DNA of 9,178 bases from positions 1 through 9,178 of the forward strand of contig JALTMR010000558.1 of assembly GCA_027001525.1 (NCBI GenBank), read 5' to 3'. A model generated the notes under the pieces. That model saw only the letters and a list, made by a program, of their open reading frames with translations. It did no database searches and was not told the DNA's origin. This document shows, one piece after another, positions 1-6,114 of this stretch (position 1 is its first letter; the number at the start of each line of letters is the position of its first letter). The translations under genes were made by a program, and so were the position numbers. Source of the DNA: Gammaproteobacteria bacterium. GTDB taxonomy: Bacteria > Pseudomonadota > Gammaproteobacteria > Tenderiales > Tenderiaceae.

Positions 1-173
1 CTGTTGCTCAGACACTCTATCAGGAGAGTGAGGCCAGCCGCCTGGCTCGGGAGAAGCTTAACGAGCAAAAACGGCTGGAGCGCATGGCGGCCGGAGGAGG
101 GCGCCCGGAGCGGCGGCCGGATAAACGCAGTCGCCGCCACATTATTCGTTTCATTCGCAAGGGAGAGTCGTGA
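1..173 (+). CDS. hslR: Heat shock protein Hsp15 (S4-domain RNA-binding protein), C-terminal fragment
   Basis: Only the last 56 codons are in the window, in frame from base 3 to the TGA at 171-173; the start and the S4 RNA-binding domain lie to the left. The visible tail begins AQTLYQESEASRLAREKLNE and ends with a basic stretch containing RRPDKRSRRHIIRF. This matches the E. coli Hsp15 C-terminus (LLYEETAESV..., then RRPDKKERRDLLRF), where a charged helix follows the S4 fold. In the family, Hsp15 binds free 50S subunits carrying a nascent chain after premature dissociation and helps recycle stalled complexes. The stop codon overlaps the GTG of the next gene (GTGA), so the two are probably translationally coupled. 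Identification rests on recalled similarity of the tail only. Confidence 0.82.
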   Translation, partial: VAQTLYQESEASRLAREKLNEQKRLERMAAGGGRPERRPDKRSRRHIIRFIRKGES

Positions 174-619
174 GTATGGGCAACAGGCCACAGACACCCC
201 CCATCGCCGCCGATGCCATTATTGAACTGGTGGATCGCCCTGGCCGGCCGATTGTGCTGATCGAGCGCCTCAATCCGCCCCATGGTTGGGCAATTCCTGG
301 CGGTTTCGTCGACCTGGGTGAGACGGTGGAGGCCGCTGCGGTGCGTGAAGCACAAGAGGAGACCAGTCTGGCGGTGGAACTCAAGGCGCTGTTGGGGTGT
401 TACTCCAGGCCGGGTCGAGACCCCCGAGGCCACACCATCAGCATGGTCTATGTGGCCGAGGCGAGCGGCACACCTGTGGCCCGGGATGATGCTCGCGCGG
501 TGACGATTTGTGACCCCACCGCTCCGCCGCAGCCATTAGCGTTTGATCACGCTGAGATTCTCAAGCACTATCTGGCCTACCGTAACGGTGCACAGAAAAT
601 ACCTCTTTATCTGGGGTAG
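170..619 (+). CDS. Nudix hydrolase, ADP-ribose pyrophosphatase-like
   Basis: This is a 149-residue single-domain Nudix protein. The Nudix box runs from G45 to L67: G45, x5, E51, x7, then R59-E60-A-Q-E63-E64-T-S66-L67. The metal-binding glutamates E60, E63 and E64 are present, but the usual box glycine is serine (S66). Downstream, YSRPGRDPRGHTIS (residues 78-91) resembles the YSxPxRDPRGHTxS segment of archaeal and bacterial ADP-ribose pyrophosphatases. The likely reaction is hydrolysis of a nucleoside diphosphate linked to another group, such as ADP-ribose to AMP and ribose 5-phosphate; the true substrate is unknown. A GTG at 170 overlaps the hslR stop by 4 bp. An in-frame ATG at 176 is the alternative start. 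A GGGAGAG Shine-Dalgarno at 161-167 could serve either. Confidence 0.85.
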   Translation: MSMGNRPQTPPIAADAIIELVDRPGRPIVLIERLNPPHGWAIPGGFVDLGETVEAAAVREAQEETSLAVELKALLGCYSRPGRDPRGHTISMVYVAEASGTPVARDDARAVTICDPTAPPQPLAFDHAEILKHYLAYRNGAQKIPLYLG

Positions 620-750
620 CGATTACAGGGCGTAATTGGTTGTTGTTGAATAGGGACGTTCGATCAAACCGATGGTGTCGTTTGTCGATCGGTGAACCCG
701 TTGTTGCCATTTTGTGGCATTATCCAATTCTACGTATTTCTAAACGCTCC

Positions 751-805
751 CGGCTATGATAGTTTGTCTGGGTAACTGATTGAAGTGGCTGGTTTTTATT
801 GTCAT
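751..805. repeat. Dispersed intergenic repeat, copy A
   Basis: GGGTAACTGATTGAA at 770-784 is exactly repeated at 8925-8939. Weaker similarity extends on both sides: CGGC...ATG...GTT upstream and GTGG...TTGTCAT downstream. Each copy is about 55 bp and aligns with small gaps. Both copies lie in non-coding DNA and in the same orientation. Function is unknown; it could be a shared regulatory site, a decayed mobile element or chance similarity around the 15-bp core. Confidence 0.45.
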
Positions 806-896
806 TTTGTTGCCTGGCGCTGAATCTGGGTGTCGATTTTTGGGCTTATTCTTGAGATCAGGTGTATTGCTTAATCTCCGTAACTTAATTAGCAGG

Positions 897-913
897 AATC
901 GATAAAATCGATT
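897..913. promoter_or_regulatory. Perfect inverted repeat, possible operator
   Basis: AATCGAT-AAA-ATCGATT is a perfect 7+7 bp dyad with a 3-bp centre, ending 39 bp before the ATG at 953. It could be a dimer binding site, for example for the regulator's own helix-turn-helix domain, or a small hairpin in the 5' untranslated region. Only the symmetry and position support this. Confidence 0.35.
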
Positions 914-952
914 TGTTGCTGTCCGCGTTCGTGGTGATGGAGAAATGGTTGG

Positions 953-1540
953 ATGCGAAAAGGCCATAATAATAAAGACTATATGACGCCCACCCAGGTT
1001 GCGGAGCGCCTGCTGGTTTCGCCCGTGACGGTGCGCCAATGGGCCCAAAAGGGGCTGCTTGAAGCAGAGACCACGCCGGGTGGGCATCGGCGCTTTGCGC
1101 GGGCCGAGGTAGAGCGTTTTGCTCGTGAGCGCGGCATTGTGAACGAGAGTGCAGTCACCAAAATTCTGGTGGTGGATGATAGCGAGCCCTTTACCGCTTT
1201 TCTGGTCAAGCTGTTGCAGAAGCTGCCTTACCCGGTGGAAATCAGCATCGCTCGTGATGGTTTCGATGCCGGTCGAAAAGTCGTCTCCATCGTGCCGGAC
1301 GTGGTGCTGATGGACATCAAAATGCCCGGCATGGATGGCTATGCCGTGTGCGAGCAGCTCAAAGCCGATTCGCGCACCAAGCACATCCGGGTGATTGCCA
1401 TGACGGGGTACTACACTCCGGAAAATGCCCGCCGCATTATGGGGGTGGGGGCTGAGGCCTGCCTATCCAAACCCTTTGATAACAATGTATTGCTGGAGCT
1501 GGTGGGGGTGCCCACCCCTCGTGGTGCCGATGCGGGCTAA
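953..1540 (+). CDS. Response regulator with N-terminal excisionase/MerR-like helix-turn-helix and C-terminal receiver domain
   Basis: This is a 195-residue regulator with two clear parts. Residues 11-60 form a winged helix-turn-helix of the excisionase/MerR class: MTPTQVAERLLVSPVTVRQW, then the wing motif TTPGGHRRF at 40-48, which often precedes DNA contact in this family. Residues 69-185 form a CheY-like receiver: acidic pair D75/D76, phospho-acceptor D121 within LMDIKMPGMDG, switch T151 and conserved K173 before P174. All catalytic residues are intact, so phosphorylation is expected. The order (DNA-binding first, receiver second) is the reverse of most response regulators. No histidine kinase is adjacent, so it is an orphan here. 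ATG 953 has GGAG at 939-942, 10 bp upstream; the in-frame ATG at 983 (M11) has no good ribosome site but sits exactly where the domain begins. Confidence 0.88.
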   Translation: MRKGHNNKDYMTPTQVAERLLVSPVTVRQWAQKGLLEAETTPGGHRRFARAEVERFARERGIVNESAVTKILVVDDSEPFTAFLVKLLQKLPYPVEISIARDGFDAGRKVVSIVPDVVLMDIKMPGMDGYAVCEQLKADSRTKHIRVIAMTGYYTPENARRIMGVGAEACLSKPFDNNVLLELVGVPTPRGADAG

Positions 1541-1676
1541 GTTCTGGCTCCTCATTGGAATCTGCTCCCCGCTTAGCTGAGTAAGTTTCCGCGCTCGGCC
1601 GGGCTGATCTCCCGTCTCGTCGTGTATACTGCGGCCCTCTTTTTTACTTGTTTTTACGGCTAAGAAGATCGCGCGC

Positions 1677-2783
1677 ATGGCTCAATATCAAGGCTCTTCA
1701 GACTATCAGCACCGCTCACTTGAATCGGTGGGGGTACTGGTTTGCAACCTGGGCTCGCCCGATGCCCCTACGCCTTCGGCGTTGCGGCGTTACCTGGGCC
1801 AGTTTTTGTGGGATCCGCGCGTTATCGAAATGTCTCGGCCACTGTGGTGGCTGATTCTGCACGGCATTATTCTACGCTTCAGACCCAAGAAATCGGCAGC
1901 GCTCTATCAATCGGTCTGGACGGATGACGGTTCGCCTCTGCTGAGTATATCCAAACGACAGGTTGCGGCGATTCAGGCCAATCTGGAGCAGGCGGTTCAC
2001 GGCCCGCTCACGGTGGTGCTGGCCATGCGCTATGGCAGCCCGTCCATCGCCGAGGGGCTGGCGCAGCTGAAGCAGGCCAACTGCCGGCGTATTCTGGTGC
2101 TGCCGCTCTACCCGCAATACTCCGCCACCACGACCGCCTCTGTGTTCGATGCCGTGGTGGATGAGTTGAAGCGCTGGCGCTGGCTGCCCGAGCTGCGTTT
2201 TGTGAACCACTATCACGATGATCCGGGCTACATCAGCGCCCTGGCAAACAGTATTCGGGACGGCTTTGCCCGCGACGGTGAGCCTGATCAGTTGCTCTTC
2301 TCCTTCCATGGTATGCCCAAGCGCTATCTGCTCGATGGCGACCCCTATTTTTGTGAATGCCATAAGACGGCACGTCTGGCGGCGGCGCAGCTGGGCTTGG
2401 GTGAGCAGCAGTGGCGGGTGACTTTTCAGTCGCGCTTTGGGCGTGAGGAGTGGCTTAAGCCCTATACCGATAAAACCCTGGAGAAGTTGCCGAAAGAGGG
2501 CATCAAAAAGATTGCGGTGGTCTGCCCGGCATTTTCAGCGGATTGTCTGGAGACGCTGGAGGAGATTGCCGTGGAGAATCGCGCTATTTTTGAGCAAGCG
2601 GGTGGAGAGTCGTTCAGCTATATTCCGGCACTGAATGAGCGCGATGACCACATCGCGGCGCTCTCCGCTCTGGCGCTAAAGCATATGCAGGGCTGGCCTG
2701 AAACGGATGAGCACTGGAACGCATCGAAAATGACGCATGAGGCGGATCAGCGGCAGCAGCGTGCAGACAAACTGGGGGCTTAG
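1677..2783 (+). CDS. hemH: Ferrochelatase
   Basis: This 368-residue protein is a full-length ferrochelatase, which inserts Fe2+ into protoporphyrin IX to give protohaem, the last step of haem synthesis. The N-terminal GVLVCNLGSPDAPTPSALRRYL (about 19-40) and FLWDPRVIE (43-51) are family signatures. Catalytic H211 lies in LFSFHGMPKRY, and E292 in FSADCLETLEEI corresponds to E. coli E275, at the same 81-residue spacing from the histidine. The segment PLYPQYSATTTAS (143-155) is also typical. A CxC pair (C226, C228) follows the catalytic histidine. The C-terminal ~25 residues are polar and may be a loose tail. The gene stands alone, 136 bp after the response regulator, and is convergent with lpxH. 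The ribosome site ahead of ATG 1677 is weak (AAGAAGA). Confidence 0.96.
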   Translation: MAQYQGSSDYQHRSLESVGVLVCNLGSPDAPTPSALRRYLGQFLWDPRVIEMSRPLWWLILHGIILRFRPKKSAALYQSVWTDDGSPLLSISKRQVAAIQANLEQAVHGPLTVVLAMRYGSPSIAEGLAQLKQANCRRILVLPLYPQYSATTTASVFDAVVDELKRWRWLPELRFVNHYHDDPGYISALANSIRDGFARDGEPDQLLFSFHGMPKRYLLDGDPYFCECHKTARLAAAQLGLGEQQWRVTFQSRFGREEWLKPYTDKTLEKLPKEGIKKIAVVCPAFSADCLETLEEIAVENRAIFEQAGGESFSYIPALNERDDHIAALSALALKHMQGWPETDEHWNASKMTHEADQRQQRADKLGA

Positions 2784-2869
2784 GTGTTGAATTCGGGGTC
2801 CAATAGGGCTTTCCTTTGTGACGCCCTGTCAATCAGACACTCTCCCGGCAGACAAGCCGTTCAGAACAT

Positions 2870-3586
2870 CTATTTCACCAGTTCGTAGCCCTCGGGGCCG
2901 ACGCGCAGGTAGCTGCTCTGGTGATACCAGTCCCCCAGCACAATGCGTTGCGCCGTCTGGCCCCCCATCTCAAACGAGTGAATCGCTGGCCGATGGGTGT
3001 GGCCATGGATGAGGTGTGTGACGTTGCGGTCGCGCATGATTTCAAAAACAGCGCGCTGGCTGACGTCCATGATGGCCGCCGTTTTCTGCTGGCTCTGACT
3101 CTGGCTCTCCTGGCGCGCCTTCTGGGCGAAGGCCAGGCGCTCCTGTTCCGTCATGCCGAGAAACCAGGTTTGCCACGCCGGGTTTCGGGTTGTGGCGCGA
3201 AAGTCCTGGTATTTCACGTCATCGGTGCAAAGGGTGTCCCCGTGCATCAGTAGCGTGTTTTTGCCGTAGAGGTCGATGGTCGTCGGGTCATCAATCAGGT
3301 GACACCCCGTGAGCGCCTCAAAGCCGTCAGCCATCAAAAAATCCCGGTTACCGCGCATGACGTAGACCGGGACGTTGCGGGTGGTGAGTGTTTTGAGGGC
3401 AGCGAGGGCGGGTTCGTGTTCGGGTTGTACCGCATCGTCACCAATCCAGACCTCGAACAGATCGCCCAAAATGTAGAGCGCCCGGGCAGATGCCGCTTCG
3501 TTCTGAAGAAAGTGAACGAACTGCTCGCTGATCTGCGGCTGCTCCTTGCCGAGGTGGATGTCGGCAATGAAGAGTGTGGCGGACAC
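2870..3586 (-). CDS. lpxH: UDP-2,3-diacylglucosamine diphosphatase
   Basis: LpxH is a peripheral inner-membrane metallophosphoesterase that cleaves UDP-2,3-diacylglucosamine to lipid X and UMP in lipid A synthesis. All metal-site motifs are present: IADIHLG, YILGDLFEVWIGDD, RGNRDF, LLMHGDTLCTDD and IHGHTHRPA. The protein aligns with E. coli LpxH nearly end to end. The start is uncertain. The GTG at 3586 gives (M)SATLFIADIHLG, matching E. coli MATLFIADLHL, and begins 2 bp after the stop of the upstream cyclophilin gene, suggesting translational coupling. ATGs at 3622 and 3613 would add [12 protein letters not shown], a low-complexity extension over the cyclophilin's histidine tail. None of the three has a strong Shine-Dalgarno. 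From GTG 3586 the length is 238 residues, against 240 in E. coli. Confidence 0.94.
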   Translation of the reverse strand: MSATLFIADIHLGKEQPQISEQFVHFLQNEAASARALYILGDLFEVWIGDDAVQPEHEPALAALKTLTTRNVPVYVMRGNRDFLMADGFEALTGCHLIDDPTTIDLYGKNTLLMHGDTLCTDDVKYQDFRATTRNPAWQTWFLGMTEQERLAFAQKARQESQSQSQQKTAAIMDVSQRAVFEIMRDRNVTHLIHGHTHRPAIHSFEMGGQTAQRIVLGDWYHQSSYLRVGPEGYELVK

Positions 3587-3587
3587 T

Positions 3588-4202
3588 CTAGTGGTGATCG
3601 TGGTGGTTGCCATGGTCGTCATCGGTGACGACAGTCGCCTTTTCGATGATCACGGACGTTCTGGGTACATCTTTTCTGAAAGGACCGCCGCTGCCGGTGG
3701 GAATTGCCCGGATTTTATCGACGACATCCATTCCCTTAACCACCTTGCCAAACACCGCATAGCCCCAGCCGCGCATGCTGGGTGAGGAGAAGTTGAGGAA
3801 ATCATTATCCACTGTATTGATAAAAAACTGTGCGGTGGCGGAGTGGGGGGCGCTGGTGCGGGCCATGGCGATAGTGCCTCGGTTGTTCTTCAGGCCGTTG
3901 TCGGCCTCGTTCTTGATGGCGGCGCGGGGCTGCTTTTTGTTGAAGTCCTCGGTGAAGCCGCCCCCCTGAATCATGAAGTCAGAGATAACGCGATGGAAGA
4001 TGGTGCCGTTATAAAAGCCACTCTCCACGTATTGAATGAAATTTTCTACGGTTGCCGGGGCTGCTTTGGCATCTAATTCCAGTAGAATATCCCCCTGGTT
4101 AGTCTCCAGCAGAACACGAGGGTGAGCGTCACCTGCCTGAGCGAGAGGTGCCAGGCAGAACAAGATGCAGGTGATGGCAAAACGGTAGAAAGTGGTTTTC
4201 AT
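3588..4202 (-). CDS. ppiA: Periplasmic peptidyl-prolyl cis-trans isomerase, cyclophilin type, with histidine-rich tail
   Basis: This 204-residue cyclophilin carries a Sec signal peptide ([23 protein letters not shown], given as residues 1-23; cleavage expected after AQA), so it acts in the periplasm as a proline isomerase during folding. The active-site signature [13 protein letters not shown] gives R71, F76, M77 and Q79 (human CypA R55, F60, M61, Q63). AQFFINT gives Q125 and F127. The position of human W121 is F135, as in cyclosporin-insensitive bacterial forms. The protein ends in [11 protein letters not shown] (194-204), an acidic/histidine tail absent from E. coli PpiA and potentially metal-binding. 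ATG 4202 is preferred over an upstream in-frame start at 4301 because AGGAAA lies just upstream and the signal peptide begins there. The symbol is by location and family; ppiB is the usual name at this locus in Pseudomonas. Confidence 0.92.
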   Translation of the reverse strand: MKTTFYRFAITCILFCLAPLAQAGDAHPRVLLETNQGDILLELDAKAAPATVENFIQYVESGFYNGTIFHRVISDFMIQGGGFTEDFNKKQPRAAIKNEADNGLKNNRGTIAMARTSAPHSATAQFFINTVDNDFLNFSSPSMRGWGYAVFGKVVKGMDVVDKIRAIPTGSGGPFRKDVPRTSVIIEKATVVTDDDHGNHHDHH

Positions 4203-4340
4203 CGACGTTTCCTGTGTTTGATCAGCGTACTTGAAAAAATAAAACATATGTAAGAGACGGCGAATGATATCGGTTTCTGCCGGTGGGCGAAAGCTGTGCA
4301 AGCTGGATGTGGCGCGACATAAGTGAACAGAGTTAGGCGT
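4203..4340. promoter_or_regulatory. Divergent promoter region between ppiA and the YceK-like gene
   Basis: The two transcription units are head to head here, so at least two promoters are expected. An AT-rich core (about 4230-4250) lies on the ppiA side. The ppiA ribosome site (AGGAAA in minus-strand sense) is about 4207-4212. No pair of hexamers at good spacing stands out for either direction. Confidence 0.45.
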
Positions 4341-4637
4341 GTGAATAGAATCAAAACCTGGTTAACACTGATGGCCCTGGTTGTGGTCTGCTCGTTGAAC
4401 GGGGGGTGTGCAACCTATCGTTCGCTGGACACGGCCACCAGCGACAGCCCCAAGGTATTCAGCGGCACCCGTATGGATATTCACGCCATCCGTAACGATC
4501 GCGTCGCCCTGCTGAAGTTTAATGCCGTGCCGCCCAAGTACCCCTGGATAGATCTGCCCTTTAGTTTTATTGCCGATTTTTTTCTGCTTTTTGTGACCGT
4601 GCCGCCGGCGACCCAAGGTGGCGTGTTTGAGCCCTAG
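4341..4637 (+). CDS. Small YceK/YidQ-like lipoprotein (DUF1375)
   Basis: This is a protein of about 98 residues with a hydrophobic signal segment ([18 protein letters not shown]) followed by a globular part that resembles E. coli Yce[12 protein letters not shown], then [22 protein letters not shown], like YceK LDLPFSLVFDTLLLPIDI. Function of the family is unknown. The signal ends LNGGC, one residue out of register with a standard L-x-G-C lipobox, so lipidation is likely but not textbook. The start is uncertain: GTG 4341 gives a compact signal peptide with a short AGG three bases upstream, while GTG 4323 would add NRVRRV and give 104 residues. The gene is 26 bp upstream of cysS and probably co-transcribed with it. 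Confidence 0.72.
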   Translation: MNRIKTWLTLMALVVVCSLNGGCATYRSLDTATSDSPKVFSGTRMDIHAIRNDRVALLKFNAVPPKYPWIDLPFSFIADFFLLFVTVPPATQGGVFEP

Positions 4638-4663
4638 AAACTTCCATCCAACCGAGTTAATTC

Positions 4664-6052
4664 ATGCTGCAAATTTATAACAACCTGACCAGACAAAAAG
4701 AGACCTTTACCCCGATTGAGGCGGGCAAGGTCGGCATGTATGTGTGCGGTATGACGGTCTATGACTACTGTCACATCGGCCATGCCCGGGTGCTGGTGGC
4801 TTTCGATCTCGTTGCCCGCTATTTGCGTTACAGCGGTTACGAGGTGACCTATGTGCGCAACATCACTGACATCGATGACAAAATCATCAAACGCGCCAAT
4901 GAAAATGGTGAAGGTATTGGCAGCCTGACGGAGCGCTTTATCGAGGCGATGCACGACGATGCTGCCGCTCTTGGTGTGATGCCGCCCGATCTGGAGCCCC
5001 GAGCCACCACTTCGATGACGCAAATCATCGACATGATCAAGACGCTGGTGGCGAAAGGCTATGCTTATGCACCGGGCAATGGTGATGTCTATTACGACGT
5101 CAGCAAATTCGAACACTACGGCCAACTGGCGGCCAAAAAACTCGAGGATCTGCGAGCAGGCGAACGTGTGGCGGTGGATGGTGCCAAGGATGATCCGCTC
5201 GACTTTGTGCTCTGGAAGGCTGCCAAGCCGGGTGAGCCGAGCTGGGCCTCTCCCTGGGGCGAGGGTCGGCCGGGCTGGCACATTGAGTGTTCTGCCATGT
5301 CGATCGACTGTTTGGGCAATCATTTCGATATTCACGGCGGCGGGCTGGACCTGCAGTTTCCCCACCATGAGAACGAAATTGCCCAGTCCGAAGGGGCCAC
5401 CGGCTGCAAGTTTGTCAACGTCTGGATGCACAACGGTTTTGTCCAGATCAACGAAGAGAAGATGTCAAAATCGTTGGGTAACTTTTTCACCCTGCGTGAG
5501 GTCATGAAAGAGTACCAGCCAGAGGTGATCCGCTATTTTATTCTTGCCAGCCACTACCGCAGCCCGTTGAACTACTCTGATCAGAATCTTGATAGCGCCA
5601 GGTCGGCGCTGGAGCGTTTTTACACCGCGTTACGGGGTGTCGATACGGCATCAGAGGCGAAGATGGAGTCGTACGAGCGCCGCTTTACCCAGGCGATGGA
5701 CGACGATTTCAATACCCCTGAGGCCCTGGCTATTTTGTTTGAACTGGTATCTGCCCTGAATAGCGCCAAGGCCGACGGGCAGGACGAGGAGGCGGAAAAG
5801 CTGGCAGCTGTGCTAAAGCGTCTGGCGGGGGTGCTCGGTCTGTTGCAGGACGACCCCGAACATTTTCTCAAAGGCGGTGTGGCCGCCGTTGACGGGCCTT
5901 CCGATGAGGAGATCGATGCCCTCATTCAGCAGCGCCTGGACGCGCGTCAGAACAAAGATTGGGCCGAAGCGGACCGTCTGCGTGACGAGCTGCAGGCCAT
6001 GGGCATTGTTCTGGAAGATAGCGCCGGTGGAACGACCTGGCGCAGGGGCTGA
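4664..6052 (+). CDS. cysS: Cysteinyl-tRNA synthetase
   Basis: This cytoplasmic class I synthetase of 462 residues (E. coli 461) charges tRNA-Cys with cysteine. The HIGH motif is H37-I-G-H40, and the KMSKS loop is K266-S270 in [14 protein letters not shown]. The zinc ligands that select cysteine are all present: C28, C209, H234 and E238, at the same positions as in E. coli. The C-terminal anticodon-binding region is intact, with [25 protein letters not shown] and the end GTTWRRG, close to E. coli GTTWRRK. The Shine-Dalgarno before ATG 4664 is weak. In Pseudomonas the divergent neighbour of ppi-lpxH is glnS followed by cysS; here glnS is absent and a small lipoprotein gene takes its place. Confidence 0.97.
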   Translation: MLQIYNNLTRQKETFTPIEAGKVGMYVCGMTVYDYCHIGHARVLVAFDLVARYLRYSGYEVTYVRNITDIDDKIIKRANENGEGIGSLTERFIEAMHDDAAALGVMPPDLEPRATTSMTQIIDMIKTLVAKGYAYAPGNGDVYYDVSKFEHYGQLAAKKLEDLRAGERVAVDGAKDDPLDFVLWKAAKPGEPSWASPWGEGRPGWHIECSAMSIDCLGNHFDIHGGGLDLQFPHHENEIAQSEGATGCKFVNVWMHNGFVQINEEKMSKSLGNFFTLREVMKEYQPEVIRYFILASHYRSPLNYSDQNLDSARSALERFYTALRGVDTASEAKMESYERRFTQAMDDDFNTPEALAILFELVSALNSAKADGQDEEAEKLAAVLKRLAGVLGLLQDDPEHFLKGGVAAVDGPSDEEIDALIQQRLDARQNKDWAEADRLRDELQAMGIVLEDSAGGTTWRRG

Positions 6053-6075
6053 GCGTTATTCTCTTGCCATAAAAT

Positions 6076-6112
6076 CAAACAGGCCACGGCGAGATGGGGC
6101 GTGGCCTGTTTG
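6076..6112. terminator. Intrinsic terminator shared by convergent cysS and lipoprotein genes
   Basis: CAAACAGGCCACG (6076-6088) and CGTGGCCTGTTTG (6100-6112) form a perfect 13-bp stem with an 11-nt loop. It starts 24 bp after the cysS stop and ends 2 bp before the lipoprotein stop. In the minus direction the stem is followed by TTTT (complement of 6071-6074), a good terminator for the lipoprotein gene. In the plus direction only the TTT inside the stem is available, so cysS termination would be weaker. Confidence 0.8.
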
Positions 6113-6114
6113 CC

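Larger units (their letters stand above)
620..952. other. Intergenic region of 333 bp, non-coding as far as can be seen
   Basis: No open frame here resembles a known protein, and local base composition is more AT-rich than the flanking genes. It holds a short TGCCA/TGGCA hairpin (705-719), one copy of a dispersed repeat (751-805) and a perfect AT-rich inverted repeat (897-913) shortly before the response regulator. A TATGAT hexamer at 755-760 could be a -10 box, but no matching -35 is visible. No hairpin followed by a T run marks the end of the Nudix transcript. The segment probably carries the regulator's promoter. Confidence 0.6.

Noticed and set aside
661..692. CGATC...AAAC/GTTTG...GATCG hairpin after the Nudix gene
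   Set aside because: The stem is interrupted by a bulge and is not followed by a T run.
740..1384. A 214-codon minus-strand open frame
   Set aside because: It lies antisense to the response regulator, which has intact conserved motifs; the antisense peptide shows no recognisable domain and its tail runs through non-coding DNA.
1501..1516. GGTGGG-GGTG-CCCACC hairpin near the end of the response regulator gene
   Set aside because: The stem is only 6 bp, lies inside the coding region and has no T run after it.
1602..1630. Possible sigma-70 promoter for hemH with TATACT at 1625-1630
   Set aside because: The -10 is good, but the hexamer at the proper distance (GGCTGA) is a poor -35, so it is not listed as a feature; a promoter here is still plausible.
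1872..2363. A 163-codon minus-strand open frame
   Set aside because: It is antisense to hemH and has no family resemblance.
2784..2869. Possible terminator between convergent hemH and lpxH
   Set aside because: Only AGGGC...GCCCT with a 13-nt loop can be paired; too weak to call.
4634..5431. A 265-codon minus-strand open frame
   Set aside because: It is antisense to cysS over its most conserved region; the long frame reflects codon bias of the real gene.
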